DNA from: Aeromonas rivipollensis
GTDB lineage: Bacteria; Pseudomonadota; Gammaproteobacteria; Enterobacterales; Aeromonadaceae
DNA length: 64,000 bases
Assembly (NCBI RefSeq): GCF_037811135.1
Contig: NZ_CP149130.1
Span: forward strand, 2,476,501 to 2,540,500
Direction: 5' to 3'
A program made the position numbers and the translations under genes. The notes under the pieces were generated by a model. That model ran no database searches. It was not told where the DNA came from and saw only the letters and a list, made by a program, of their open reading frames with translations. Shown piece by piece: positions 29,525 to 39,600 of the stretch (positions are counted from its first letter, which is position 1; each line of letters starts with the position of its first letter).

Positions 29525-30835
29525 TTAGGCAGCGGCACCGGACTTGTTGATCACTTCGTCGAAGGCAACTTCTTTCTCGGTCACTTGCGCCTTGGACAGG
29601 ATCAGATCGATGGCTTGATCTTCGATGGCCAGATTGCGCACGCCATTCAGCATCTGCTCGTTCTTCTGGTAGTACTCGATCACTTCCTTCGGATCTTCGT
29701 AGGCAGTGGCCATGGACTCGATGATGCTGGTCACACGGGCGTCGTCAGCCTTGATCTCGTTGGTGCGGATGACGTCACCCAGCAGCAGACCGACGCGTAC
29801 ACGACGTTCGGCTTGCGCCTGGAACAGCTCGGCCGGCAGCTCGGGAGCGTTGCCGCCCTGGAAGCCACCGAAACGCTGCAGGGCTTGCTGACGCAGGGCG
29901 TCGATTTCCTGGGCAACGGCAGCCTTCGGCAGATCGATCTGGTTGGCTTCAACCAGGCCGTTCAGCACTTGCTCTTTCACGCTGTTTTTCAGGGCTTGAG
30001 CCAGTTCGCGCTCCATGTTCTTGCGCACTTCGGCTTTCAGCTCTTCAACGCTGCCGCTCTCGATGCCAAAACGCTTGACGAACTCTTCGGTCAGCTCAGG
30101 CAACACCTGCTCTTCAACCTTGTTCAGCTTGGAAGCGAACTTGGCCGCTTTGCCCTTCAGGGCTTCGGCGTGGTAGTCAGCCGGGAAAGTCACCTCGATG
30201 GTGAACTCGTCGCCCGCTTTCTTGCCCAGGATGGCGTCTTCGAAGCCAGGGATCATGCGGCCGGCGCCCAGTTCCAGAGTGAAACCTTCAGCCTTGCCAC
30301 CGTCGAACTCTTCACCGTCGATGGAACCGACGAAGTCCAGGGTGACGCGCATGCCATTGGCGGCAGCGGCATCGACGTCAGACCAGGTGGCGTGCTGCTT
30401 GCGCAGGGTGTCGATCATGTTGGCCAGGTCGGCATCCTTGACGGAGGCAACCGGCTTCTCAACCTTGATGCTCTCGAGACCGGCAACTTCAAACTCCGGG
30501 TACACTTCGAAAGTGGCGGTGAATTCGAAATCCTGGCCTTCCTTGATCTCTTTCGGATCCATGGTCGGCGCACCGGCCGGGCTCAGTTTGCTCTCGATGA
30601 TGGCCTTGATGAAGTTGTTCTGCATCATTTCATCGGCAACGCGGGCATGGGCCATGGCGCCGAACATCTTCTTGATGATGGCAACCGGAGCCTTGCCAGG
30701 ACGGAAACCGTCGATGCGACGAGTCTTGGCCAGGCCATTCAATTCTTTACGCACGGCAGCGTCAACGGTAGCAGCCGGTACAGTGATGGTAAGACGGCGT
30801 TCCAGACCTTGGGTTGTCTCTACAGAAACTTGCAT
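29525..30835 (-). CDS. tig: trigger factor
   Basis: Trigger factor is the ribosome-bound chaperone that meets nascent chains at the exit tunnel. The 436-residue product has the N-terminal ribosome-binding domain with the GFRPGKAP signature (about residues 43-50), the FKBP-like prolyl isomerase domain in the middle (about 160-245, [17 protein letters not shown]) and the helical C-terminal chaperone arms. E. coli Tig has 432 residues. It is the first gene of the tig-clpP-clpX-lon block and has a 115-120-base structured leader and its own promoter. Confidence 0.97.
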   Translation of the reverse strand: MQVSVETTQGLERRLTITVPAATVDAAVRKELNGLAKTRRIDGFRPGKAPVAIIKKMFGAMAHARVADEMMQNNFIKAIIESKLSPAGAPTMDPKEIKEGQDFEFTATFEVYPEFEVAGLESIKVEKPVASVKDADLANMIDTLRKQHATWSDVDAAAANGMRVTLDFVGSIDGEEFDGGKAEGFTLELGAGRMIPGFEDAILGKKAGDEFTIEVTFPADYHAEALKGKAAKFASKLNKVEEQVLPELTEEFVKRFGIESGSVEELKAEVRKNMERELAQALKNSVKEQVLNGLVEANQIDLPKAAVAQEIDALRQQALQRFGGFQGGNAPELPAELFQAQAERRVRVGLLLGDVIRTNEIKADDARVTSIIESMATAYEDPKEVIEYYQKNEQMLNGVRNLAIEDQAIDLILSKAQVTEKEVAFDEVINKSGAAA

Positions 30836-30854
30836 TCTTTTACCTCGTTCAACT

Positions 30855-30901
30855 CAGCACTGTGTGCTGACCCTTTATTACTCCTGGGCAAAGCCCGGAG
30901 T
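30855..30901 (-). other. two hairpins in the tig mRNA leader
   Basis: CAGCAC/GTGCTG with a three-base loop (30855-30869) is followed by ACTCC(T)GGGC/GCCC(G)GAGT with an AAA loop (30880-30901). Both fall between the promoter and the tig start codon. Confidence 0.6.
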
Positions 30902-30955
30902 CTTCCTGTTTATAAAGACAACGACTGTCTTTGTGATGAGAAAATATGACGCGAC

Positions 30956-30984
30956 ATTATAGCGGCGCACATTGGTCGCGTCGA
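30956..30984 (-). promoter_or_regulatory. sigma-70 promoter of tig
   Basis: On the - strand TCGACG, 17 bases and TATAAT are present. The predicted leader is about 115 bases long. Confidence 0.6.
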
Positions 30985-31254
30985 GCCGCACATCCCCCAT
31001 CCGGGGCACAGACAGCACAATTTGCGCAAGACTGCCTCCTATATGGGGAAGCCTTGCGCCGAGTTCAAGCATCAGGTTCGCAATAATTTGCGCTTGCTCA
31101 CCCTTTTGCACGTCACGCTATGCTTTTTTCATCTCCCGGCGTCGCCGGGAGAGGGGTCTGCGACCCAAATTGTCCGCCTTCTCGCATCAGCCATTGCGTC
31201 CCTCGGCGCCGCTCGCTATGGTGACTGCCAATTTATGAGTCTGGAGAGACCCAC

Positions 31255-31689
31255 ATGTCCTTTTTCCGCTTCTTGTTCAATCTGCTCTGGTTTGTACTGG
31301 GGGGCGTCTTCATGGGGCTGGCCTGGTGGCTGGCCGGGCTGCTCTGCTTCGTCTCCCTGATAGGGATCCCCTGGGGACGCGCCTGTTTCGTCATCGGTAC
31401 CTTTACCTTCTTCCCATTCGGCAAGCAGGCGGTCAACCGCAAGACAATGACGGGGCAGAGCGACATAGGCACAGGTGCCCTCGGGATGATTGGCAACATC
31501 CTCTGGTTCCTGGTGATCGGGATCTGGCTGGCCATAGGCCACATCGCCTCGGCCCTGGCCTGCTTCGTGACCATCATCGGCATCCCGTTCGGCATCCAGC
31601 ACCTCAAGCTGGCGCTGATTGCCCTGGCCCCCATCGGCCAGATGATAGTCACCAACCACGAGGCCGAATCCGGTCGCTATATCCGCTAA
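31255..31689 (+). CDS. yccF: YccF-family inner-membrane protein
   Basis: This is a 144-residue membrane protein of the YccF domain family (E. coli YccF 148). Two copies of the YccF unit are visible, each a hydrophobic pair ending in a conserved G-I-P-x-G (SLIGIPWGRACF, about residue 36, and TIIGIPFGIQHLKLA, about residue 105). FFPFGKQAV lies between them. Its function is unknown. The ATG at 31255 follows GGAGAG. It is a monocistronic unit with a strong terminator. Confidence 0.92.
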   Translation: MSFFRFLFNLLWFVLGGVFMGLAWWLAGLLCFVSLIGIPWGRACFVIGTFTFFPFGKQAVNRKTMTGQSDIGTGALGMIGNILWFLVIGIWLAIGHIASALACFVTIIGIPFGIQHLKLALIALAPIGQMIVTNHEAESGRYIR

Positions 31690-31724
31690 ACAAGAATGCA
31701 CCGCCAGGCTATGCCTGGGACCTC

Positions 31725-31757
31725 AAAAAAGGGCAGACTAGGGTCTGCCCTTTTTCA
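31725..31757 (+). terminator. terminator of yccF
   Basis: The GGGCAGAC/GTCTGCCC stem is flanked by AAAAAA and TTTTT. It ends about 22 bases before the yfbR start. Confidence 0.92.
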
Positions 31758-31779
31758 TTGCCCCAGTTCGAGGTCCTCC

Positions 31780-32370
31780 ATGCTGCCCAGCCATTTTTTT
31801 GCCAACCTCGCCCGCATGCGGCTCATCTACCGCTGGCCGCTGATGCGCAACATCCAGCCGGAAAACATCGCCGAGCACAGCCTGCAGGTGGCCATGGTGG
31901 CCCACGCCCTCGGCGTCATCAGCAACCGGCTGTTTGATGGCAAGGTGGATGCCAACCACGCCGCCGTCATGGCCCTCTACCACGACAGCAGCGAGGTGCT
32001 GACCGGCGATCTGCCGACCCCGGTCAAATACTTCAACCCCGAGATAGCCCGCGAGTATAAGAAGATTGAGCTCGCCGCCGAACAGCGTCTGCTGGGGATG
32101 CTGCCCCCCGAGCTGATGGAAGACTTTCGCCCCCTGCTCGACTCCGGTGCCCAGGACGACGCCCTCGCCCGGCTGGTGAAGGATGCCGACACCCTCTGTG
32201 CCTACACCAAGTGCCTGGAGGAGATAAATGCAGGCAACCGGGAGTTCGAGCCCGCGCGCAAGCGCCTCGAGCAGATGCTGGAGGCCAGGATGAACCCGGC
32301 CATGCGCTACTTTATCGATGTGTTCGTGGCGAGCTTCTCGTTGCCCCTCGATGAGCTCAACGCCCACTAA
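31780..32370 (+). CDS. yfbR: 5'-deoxynucleotidase YfbR
   Basis: YfbR dephosphorylates deoxyribonucleoside 5'-monophosphates in the cytosol. The 196-residue HD-domain product has [12 protein letters not shown] (His33), [19 protein letters not shown] (His68, Asp69) and [12 protein letters not shown], with metal ligands at the same residue numbers as the E. coli enzyme. The ATG at 31780 gives [10 protein letters not shown], matching MKQSHFFAHL of E. coli. The in-frame ATG at 31696 lies inside the yccF terminator and is rejected. The ribosome binding site is weak (GAGG). Confidence 0.95.
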   Translation: MLPSHFFANLARMRLIYRWPLMRNIQPENIAEHSLQVAMVAHALGVISNRLFDGKVDANHAAVMALYHDSSEVLTGDLPTPVKYFNPEIAREYKKIELAAEQRLLGMLPPELMEDFRPLLDSGAQDDALARLVKDADTLCAYTKCLEEINAGNREFEPARKRLEQMLEARMNPAMRYFIDVFVASFSLPLDELNAH

Positions 32371-32391
32371 GCCAGTCCGAACGACCAGAAG

Positions 32392-32434
32392 AAGGAAGGG
32401 CCCGCCGGTCTGCACCGGCGGGCCCTTCTTTTTC
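32392..32434. terminator. bidirectional terminator between yfbR and lolE
   Basis: A 13-bp GC-rich stem, AAGGGCCCGCCGG/CCGGCGGGCCCTT, is followed by TCTTTTT on the + strand and by a CTTCTTC run on the - strand. Confidence 0.9.
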
Positions 32435-32442
32435 AGTATGTT

Positions 32443-32463
32443 GCCAGGTTTGGCAAACCTGGC
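32443..32463. repeat. 21-base perfect palindrome after lolE
   Basis: The arms GCCAGGTTTG and CAAACCTGGC flank a single G. It lies 7 bases after the lolE stop and just before the bidirectional terminator. Confidence 0.8.
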
Positions 32464-32470
32464 CCTCGGA

Positions 32471-33712
32471 TCAGTGACCCAGCTCCCGGGAGGGTACCAG
32501 ACCGCTCGCCCGCCAGGCGGGATAAAGGGTGGCCAGCAGACTCATCAGGATGGCGGCACTGGTCACAATCACCAGATCCTGCATGTGCAGCTCGGTCGGC
32601 AGGAAGTCGATGAAGTAGATGTCCGGGTTCAAGAAGCGATGGCCAATGAGCTTTTCGATACCGCCCAGGATCTGGGTCAGCTTGCTCGAAAGCAGCCCCC
32701 CCAGCAGGGCACCGAGCAAGGCGCCAGCCACCCCGTTCACCATCCCCTGGATGACGAAGGTGAGCCGGATCTGGCCCGGGCTCGCCCCCATGGTCTTGAG
32801 GATGGCGATCTCGCTGCGCTTCTCGTTCACCGCCATCACCAGGGTGGAGACGATGTTGAAGCAGGCCACCGCCACCACCATCAGCATCACCACGTACATG
32901 ACGGTGCGCACCATCTGGATGTCCTGATAGAGATACCCCTGGCGGCTCATCCAGCTGCTGATATAGACGTAGTGCGGGAATTTGCGGGCGGCCGCCACAG
33001 TGATGGACTGCGCCTTGAGCACGTCGTTCACCTTGAGGCTGAAACCCTCCACCGCGCTGCCCATGCCGGTGATGGACTGGGCATCGGCCAGGTGCATGAA
33101 GCCGAGCACGCCGTCGAGCTGGCCGCCGATCTCCAGCAGCCCCACCACGGTCAGGGTCTCCCGCCGGGGATTCTTGATCCCCGTCTCGTCTCCCCCTTGG
33201 GGCAGCAGCAGGGTCACGGGGTCACCTATCTTGACCCCCAGCTTGTCGGCTATGGTCTTGCCGAGGATCACCCCGTGCTCGCCCGCCTGCAGTTCACGAA
33301 ACCCCAGCCCCGTCATGTAGTTGCCCGCATCCGACAGGTTCTCCTCGAGCTCGGGCAGCACGGCACGCACCTGCACCCCCTTGATGGCGGAGCCGTGCTC
33401 CAGCAGGCCATCGAGGCGGATGACCGGGGCCGCGGCCTCGATCCCGGGCTGGGCCAGCAGGTAGTCCCGAAGCCTCGGCCAGTCGGGCAGCGGCGCCTCC
33501 ATGCCGATGAGCTCCCCGTGAGGCACCACCGAGAGCACCCGGTTCTTGAGCTCCCGCTCGAAGCCGTTCATGGCGGAGAGGCCAAGAATGAGGGCCATCA
33601 CCCCGAGGGCTATGCCAATCAGGGAGGAGGCGGAAATAAAGGCGATAAAGCCGTTGCGACGGCGGGAGCGGCTGTAACGCAGGCCCAGAAAGAGGGGCAG
33701 CGGCTTGAACAT
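32471..33712 (-). CDS. lolE: lipoprotein-releasing system permease LolE
   Basis: LolE is one of the two membrane subunits of the LolCDE ABC machine that extracts mature lipoproteins from the inner membrane for hand-over to LolA. The 413-residue product has four membrane helices (one near residue 30, three in the C-terminal third, with AVNEKRSEIAILKTMGASPGQI between) and a large periplasmic domain. Its SRRRNGFIAFISASSLIGIALGV start and longer length are those of LolE, while the 35743 gene is LolC. It overlaps lolD by one base (TGATG), so coupling is likely. Confidence 0.93.
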   Translation of the reverse strand: MFKPLPLFLGLRYSRSRRRNGFIAFISASSLIGIALGVMALILGLSAMNGFERELKNRVLSVVPHGELIGMEAPLPDWPRLRDYLLAQPGIEAAAPVIRLDGLLEHGSAIKGVQVRAVLPELEENLSDAGNYMTGLGFRELQAGEHGVILGKTIADKLGVKIGDPVTLLLPQGGDETGIKNPRRETLTVVGLLEIGGQLDGVLGFMHLADAQSITGMGSAVEGFSLKVNDVLKAQSITVAAARKFPHYVYISSWMSRQGYLYQDIQMVRTVMYVVMLMVVAVACFNIVSTLVMAVNEKRSEIAILKTMGASPGQIRLTFVIQGMVNGVAGALLGALLGGLLSSKLTQILGGIEKLIGHRFLNPDIYFIDFLPTELHMQDLVIVTSAAILMSLLATLYPAWRASGLVPSRELGH

Positions 33713-34410
33713 CAGGCGACCTCCGCCATGATGCCGCTCACCAGGGTCACCCGGCGGTGCAGCTTGGCGGCGAGGCTCAAGTCATGGGTGACCACCACGA
33801 AGGCCGTGCCCAGCTCCCGGTTGAGCTCGCAGAGCAGCTCGTACACCGCAGTGGCGCTGGCGTGATCCAGGTTGCCGGTGGGCTCGTCCGCCAGCACCAG
33901 GCTCGGCTCGTTGACCAGGGCACGGGCGATGGCCACCCGCTGGCGCTCGCCGCCGGAGAGCTCGGAAGGTCTGTGATTGAGACGATGGGAGAGCCCCACC
34001 CGTCCCAGCATGCGGGTTGCCTTCTCGGTGGCGCTCGCCACCGACTCGCCGGCGATCAGCAGCGGCATGGCGGTGTTCTCCAGCGCGGTGAACTCGGCCA
34101 GCAGGTGGTGGAACTGGTAGACGAAGCCCAGCTCCTGATTGCGAAAACGGGCCTGGGTCTTGCTGTCCCAGTGGTGGATGTCCTGCCCCTTGAACAGCAC
34201 GGCGCCGCTCGAAGGGTTGTCCAGCGCCCCCATCAGGTGCAGCAGGGTGGTCTTGCCCGAACCCGAGCTCCCCACCACCGCCAGCATCTCGCCGGGGGCG
34301 ACGCAGAGATCGATCCCCTTGAGCACCTGGGTCTCCAGATTGCCCTCTTTATAGACATGGTTGAGGGCCTGACAGCGCAGCAGAGGCTCGCAGGACTGGG
34401 GTTCATTCAT
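33712..34410 (-). CDS. lolD: lipoprotein-releasing system ATPase LolD
   Basis: LolD is the ATPase that powers LolCE. The 232-residue product from ATG 34410 matches E. coli LolD (233). It has Walker [13 protein letters not shown], signature [15 protein letters not shown] and Walker [17 protein letters not shown] lies eight bases upstream of this start. The frame stays open upstream, and an ATG at 34515, overlapping the lolC stop, would add 35 Ser/Ala/Val/Gly-rich residues. I prefer the shorter form because it fits the family. The order lolC-lolD-lolE is standard. Confidence 0.92.
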   Translation of the reverse strand: MNEPQSCEPLLRCQALNHVYKEGNLETQVLKGIDLCVAPGEMLAVVGSSGSGKTTLLHLMGALDNPSSGAVLFKGQDIHHWDSKTQARFRNQELGFVYQFHHLLAEFTALENTAMPLLIAGESVASATEKATRMLGRVGLSHRLNHRPSELSGGERQRVAIARALVNEPSLVLADEPTGNLDHASATAVYELLCELNRELGTAFVVVTHDLSLAAKLHRRVTLVSGIMAEVA

Positions 34411-34507
34411 AACAGGGGCTCCACTTATACCGGTGACAACATTGGCACCAGCCACAACGCCGGCACTCGCACCGGAGGTAACAACAGAAGATGATGGATT
34501 CACGGCA

Positions 34508-35743
34508 CTATTCATAACGTAATGCCTCGGCTGGTTTGACCCGGGCCGCACGGGCCGCCGGATAGAGGGTGGCACTGAAGCTCAGCAGCACGGCCCCCAG
34601 CAAGATGGTCATGACCTGGGCGGGTTCGACGATGACCGGCAGACCGCTGCCCCCCGCCGCCATATAGAGGTTGAGCCCCACCGCATCTAGCAGGGGGTTG
34701 AGTCCGAACGACAGGGCCAGCCCCGCCAGACCACCAAACAGGGCGCCGATGACGCCGCTCGATGCCCCCAACACCATGAAAATCTTGACTATCCCCGACT
34801 CGCTCATGCCCATGGTACGCAGTATGGCGACCTCACCTTCCTTGTCGGTGACCACCATCACCAGGGCGGAGAGGATATTGAAGGTGGCGACCGCGATGAT
34901 CAGCACCAGCATCAGCCCCATCATGCGTTTCTCCATGGCCACAGCCTGGAAGAGTTCACCCCGCTCCCGGCGCCAATCCTGCCACTCCAGCCCGTCCGGC
35001 AGCGCGGTTTTCACCACCTGGTCGGCGGCGAAGGGATCGTCGAGCCAGAGGCGGATGCCGCCCACCGTCTCCTCGGGCAGGCGCAGCAGGCGCTGGGCGT
35101 CCCCAAGGGCAATCAGCGCCACCTGGCTGTCCACGTCGGCACCGACCCCGAAGATACCGGAGACGGTGAAGAGCCGCTGGGCAGGTACCCGGCCAAAAGG
35201 CGTGAAACGGGTCCCTTCGGTCAGGATGAGACGCACCTCGTCGCCAATGGAGACCTTGAGGCGGTTGGCCACCCCCTGCCCCAGTACTATGTGGTATTGG
35301 CCGCGCTGCAGGCTGTCCAGCCGTCCCCCCAGCATCTGGGCATGGAGGATGTCATCCTTGGGCCAGTGGGCCGGATCTATCCCCTGCACGCTCACCCCGG
35401 TGAGCTGGCCCGGGCTTTGCAACATGCCTTCGCTGTCGAGCATGGGGGCAGTGGCCACCACGTGGGGCAGCTTGTCGAGATCGGGCAGGCCTGGCGGATG
35501 GGCATCGATGCGCCCCGCCGTATTGGTCACCACCACGTGGGGGATCACCCCGAGAATGCGCCCCTTGAGCTGCCCCTCGAACCCGTTCATCACCGAAATG
35601 ACCACCATCAGGGCCGCGACCCCGATGGCGATGCCAAAGGTGGAAAACAGGGAAATAAAGGAGACGAAGCGGTTACTGCGTCGCGAGCCTGCATAACGCA
35701 GGCCTATGGCCAGCGAGAGTGGCTGAAAAAGTCCAGTCTTCAA
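34508..35743 (-). CDS. lolC: lipoprotein-releasing system permease LolC
   Basis: LolC is the subunit that recruits the periplasmic carrier LolA. The 411-residue product has the N-terminal [23 protein letters not shown] helix, a periplasmic domain of about 200 residues, and three C-terminal helices, with the FtsX-like stretch [24 protein letters not shown] in the cytosolic loop. It shares its layout with LolE but is divergent, as expected for paralogues. It is the first gene of the lolCDE operon. Its promoter must lie in the 35744-36055 region. Confidence 0.93.
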   Translation of the reverse strand: MKTGLFQPLSLAIGLRYAGSRRSNRFVSFISLFSTFGIAIGVAALMVVISVMNGFEGQLKGRILGVIPHVVVTNTAGRIDAHPPGLPDLDKLPHVVATAPMLDSEGMLQSPGQLTGVSVQGIDPAHWPKDDILHAQMLGGRLDSLQRGQYHIVLGQGVANRLKVSIGDEVRLILTEGTRFTPFGRVPAQRLFTVSGIFGVGADVDSQVALIALGDAQRLLRLPEETVGGIRLWLDDPFAADQVVKTALPDGLEWQDWRRERGELFQAVAMEKRMMGLMLVLIIAVATFNILSALVMVVTDKEGEVAILRTMGMSESGIVKIFMVLGASSGVIGALFGGLAGLALSFGLNPLLDAVGLNLYMAAGGSGLPVIVEPAQVMTILLGAVLLSFSATLYPAARAARVKPAEALRYE

Positions 35744-36055
35744 GGATATCTACGTTGCCAACAAAATAAGATGCCGGATAATAGGGTCTGTTGACGCCTC
35801 AACGCAAGCCGCGTTGCCGCAGCAGATGACGCCGGGGCAGGCGCAATGGCCCACTCCCCCGAGCCTAAGTGACAGCCCATGGCCCCATGTTTCGCCCAAT
35901 GCGCAGGCCCCCGCCGCCATGTTGCGCGTCCCGTCGTGACGGGAGCGCCCAAGGGACGGCCGGACATGGCGTCTCGCGCCAGACCGGGGACACCGCCGCG
36001 GGGCAAGGTCAACAGCGCCGTTAAAAATCGTCTATGACAACAAGGGATAGCCTCC
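35744..36055. other. divergent promoter region of lolC and the PilZ-like gene
   Basis: This 312-base stretch separates lolC (-) and the PilZ-like gene (+). It is GC-rich in its right half. I could not assign a promoter or operator with confidence. Confidence 0.5.
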
Positions 36056-36631
36056 ATGCAGGAACAGTTCTTCAGCGTCACCCATGCCACGCCGGTCAAT
36101 GTGATCCCCATGCCGGCCGACTTTCACCTGCCGACGCTGGAGGCCCTTGATGCCGAGCTGCCCGAGCCCTTTCGCATCGCCTCCGCCATCACCTCCATCG
36201 ATCTGGTGAGCAGCCGCCTGCTGCGCAACCAGAACGAGTCCATGCACGATCTGGTGGAGATCATCAATCAGCAGTCCCGCAAGATCGACATGATCATGGG
36301 CTTCGTGCTGGCGGCGCAGGATCACCCCGAACATCGCTTCCACACCCTGCGCTTTGGTGCCGGCCAGCTCACCTACCTGCACCCGCACCAGGGCCACGGC
36401 GAGCCGCCTCAGCTCCACCAGCTGGTACGACTCAAGATCTTCCTGCGGGAGGAGGCCTCCGCCGTCTACTGCTATGGCGAGGTCAAGCAGCGGGAGCCCG
36501 GCGAGCACGGCACCCATGTGGTGCTCGACTATGTGCGGATCCGCGAGGATGACAGGGAGCTGCTAGTGCGTGCCAGCCTGCATGTGCAGTCGAAACAGCT
36601 CAAGCTGCGTGCCCAAGAGCGTCAACGCTAA
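36056..36631 (+). CDS. PilZ-like protein, degenerate c-di-GMP site (PlzB-like)
   Basis: This 191-residue cytosolic protein lies between lolC and mfd. As I recall, the Vibrio cholerae PilZ protein PlzB has the same location. The C-terminal half (GAGQLTYLHPHQGH to VVLDYVRIREDDRELLVRASLHVQ) can form the PilZ beta barrel. The R-x-x-x-R and D/N-x-S-x-x-G motifs that bind c-di-GMP are not visible, so it probably does not bind the nucleotide. The N half holds MHDLVEIINQQSRKIDMIMGFVL, a helical segment. The assignment rests on context and faint similarity. Confidence 0.65.
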   Translation: MQEQFFSVTHATPVNVIPMPADFHLPTLEALDAELPEPFRIASAITSIDLVSSRLLRNQNESMHDLVEIINQQSRKIDMIMGFVLAAQDHPEHRFHTLRFGAGQLTYLHPHQGHGEPPQLHQLVRLKIFLREEASAVYCYGEVKQREPGEHGTHVVLDYVRIREDDRELLVRASLHVQSKQLKLRAQERQR

Positions 36632-36665
36632 TCACAGCCAACGTCAACGTTAAAAGAATCGAACG

Positions 36666-39600
36666 ATGCCAATGAAACTCCCCGCCTTGCCCGCCAAAGC
36701 GGGCCAGAAATTGACCCTGGGCAAGCTGGTCGGCAGCAGCCTGGCGCTGGTCGCCGCCCGCCTCACCCGGGAGGCCAACCGCCCCGTCCTGCTGGTGACC
36801 GCCGATACCCCGAGCGCCCTGCGCCTCGAACAGGAGCTCAGCTTCCTGCTGGCCGATCAGGGTTGCCCCGTGCTGATGTTCCCGGACTGGGAAACCCTGC
36901 CCTACGACACCTTCTCCCCCCATCAGGACATCATCTCCCAGCGGCTCGAGACCCTCTATACCCTGCCGCAGATGAGCAGCGGCGTGCTGATAGTGCCCAT
37001 CTCCACCCTGATGCTGCGCACGGCGCCCCAGGCCTATCTCGACAAATACAGCCTGATGGTGACCAGCGGCCAGCGCCTCAACCTGCAACAGTTGCGGGGA
37101 CGGCTGGCCGAGGCGGGCTATGTGGCGGTGGAACAGGTGCTGGAACACGGCGAGTTCGCCGCCCGTGGCTCCCTGCTGGATCTCTTCCCCATGGGCAGCA
37201 GCCGCCCTTATCGCATCGACTTCTTCGATGACGAGGTGGACTCCATCCGCCCCTTCGATCCCGAGAGCCAGCGATCCAGCGAGCCGGTCAAGAGCGTCAG
37301 CCTGCTGCCCGCCCGGGAATTTCCCACCGACGAGGCCGCCATCGAGCTGTTTCGCGGTCAGTTCCGCGAGCAGTTCGAGCTGTCGCGGGCGGAGGGATCC
37401 GTCTATCAGGAGGTGAGCAAGGGGCGCTGGCCCGCCGGCATCGAATACTATCTGCCGCTCTTCTTCAGCCAGACCGCCAGCCTGTTTGACTACCTGCCGG
37501 ACAACACCCTGCTGCTCACCGTGGGGGAGATCTACCCGGCGGCCCAGCGCTTCTGGAACGACATAGGCCAGCGCTATGAAGACAGGCGCTGGGACAATAC
37601 CCGCCCCCTGCTGCCTCCCCAGCAAATTTACCTGCCGGTGGAGCAGCTCTTCGCCGCCCTCGGCCAGTACGGCGCCGTGCGGCTGCAAGAGGCGGCCACC
37701 GACGGCGGCGCGGGCCAGCATGATCTCCCCATAGCCCCCCTGCCCGACTTACAGCTCGATCACAGCAAGGAGCAACCCCTGCTGGCCCTCAGCCAGTTCC
37801 TGCAAGGCTTTGCTGGCCGCACCCTGTTCGCGGTGGAGTCCGAGGGGCGGCGCGAGGGGCTCGGGGATCTGCTGGCGCGGATCAAGCTGCAACCCAAGGA
37901 GTTCGCCTCCCTCGAGAAGTTCGTCGGGAGCAAGGCGCGTCATGGCCTGCTGGTCAGCCCGCTGGAGCGGGGCTTCCTGCTCGAACCCGCCGGGGCAGAG
38001 GCCCTGGCCCTCATCACGGAGACCGAGCTGCTCGGCGGCAAGATCAGAAGCAAGCGGCAACGGGAGAAGAGCAAGAACCTGAGCTCGGATGCGGTGATCC
38101 GCAACCTCGGCGAGCTGACCCAGGGCCAGCCCGTGGTGCATCTGGATCACGGGGTCGGCCGCTATCTCGGGCTCGAGACCCTGGATGCCGGCGGCCTGCC
38201 CACCGAGTTCCTCACCCTGGAATACGCCGGTGGCGACAAGCTGTTCGTACCGGTCACCAACCTCCACCTCATCAGCCGCTATACGGGTTCGGATAACCCC
38301 CCCAGCCACAAACTCGGCGGCGAGGCCTGGGTCAAGGCGCGGCGCAAGGCGGCGGAGAAGGTGCGCGACGTGGCCGCCGAGCTGCTCGATGTCTATGCCA
38401 TACGCGCGGCGCGGGCCGGCTTTGCCTTCAAGCACGACAAGGAGAGTTACCGCCAGTTTGCCGCCAGCTTCCCGTTCGAGGAGACGGACGATCAGCTCAA
38501 TGCCATCAATGCGGTGCTGGGGGACATGTGCCAGGCCAAGAGCATGGACCGGCTGGTGTGCGGCGACGTGGGCTTTGGCAAGACAGAAGTGGCGATGCGC
38601 GCCGCCTTCGTGGCGGTGCACGGCGGCAAGCAGGTGGCCGTGCTGGTGCCCACCACCCTGCTGGCCCAGCAGCACTACGACAACTTCCGCGATCGCTTCG
38701 CCAACTGGCCGGTGCGGGTGGAGGTGCTGAGCCGCTTCCGCTCCGCCAAGGAGCAGACGGCCGTGCTCAAGGAGCTGGCCGATGGCAAGGTGGACATCAT
38801 CATAGGCACCCACAAGCTGCTCGGCTCCGACCTCACCTTCAAGGATCTGGGGCTGCTCATCGTCGACGAGGAGCACAGGTTCGGGGTGCGCCAGAAGGAG
38901 AAGATCAAGGCGCTGCGGGCCGACGTGGACATCCTCACCCTCACCGCCACCCCGATCCCGCGCACCCTCAACATGGCGATGTCCGGCATGCGGGATCTCT
39001 CCATCATCGCCACCCCGCCCGCCAAGCGCCTCGCCATCAAGACCTTCGTGCGCCAGCACGAGCCGGCGGTGGTGCGTGAAGCTGTACTGCGGGAGCTCAA
39101 ACGGGGCGGTCAGGTCTACTACCTGCACAACGACGTGGAGAGCATCGAGAAGTGCGCCAGCGATCTCGCCGAGCTGGTGCCGGAGGCGCGCATCGGCATC
39201 GCCCACGGCCAGATGCGCGAGCGCGACCTTGAGCGCATCATGTCGGACTTCTACCACCAGCGCTTCAACCTGCTGGTCTGCACCACCATCATAGAGACCG
39301 GCATCGACGTGCCGAGCGCCAACACCATCATCATGGACAGGGCCGATCACCTGGGGTTGGCCCAGCTGCACCAGCTGCGGGGCCGGGTCGGCCGCTCCCA
39401 CCACCAGGCCTATGCCTACCTGCTCACCCCCCATCCCAAGCTGATGACCAAGGATGCCGCCAAGCGGCTCGAAGCCATCGCCTCCCTTGAGGATCTCGGG
39501 GCCGGCTTTGCGCTCGCCACCCACGATCTGGAGATCCGGGGCGCGGGCGAGCTGCTCGGTGACGATCAGAGCGGCCAGATCGAATCTGTCGGCTTCACCC

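Larger units (their letters stand above)
30836..31254. other. divergent region between tig and yccF
   Basis: The tig side holds a promoter and two hairpins. The yccF side holds a 19-base palindrome (CTCCCGGCG, T, CGCCGGGAG; 31133-31151) preceded on the + strand by a T-run, which is the wrong order for a terminator. No convincing gene was seen. Confidence 0.6.

Noticed and set aside
31133-31151. Terminator before yccF
   Set aside because: The palindrome is strong but the T-run stands before it on the + strand and reads as A on the - strand, so neither direction gives a terminator.
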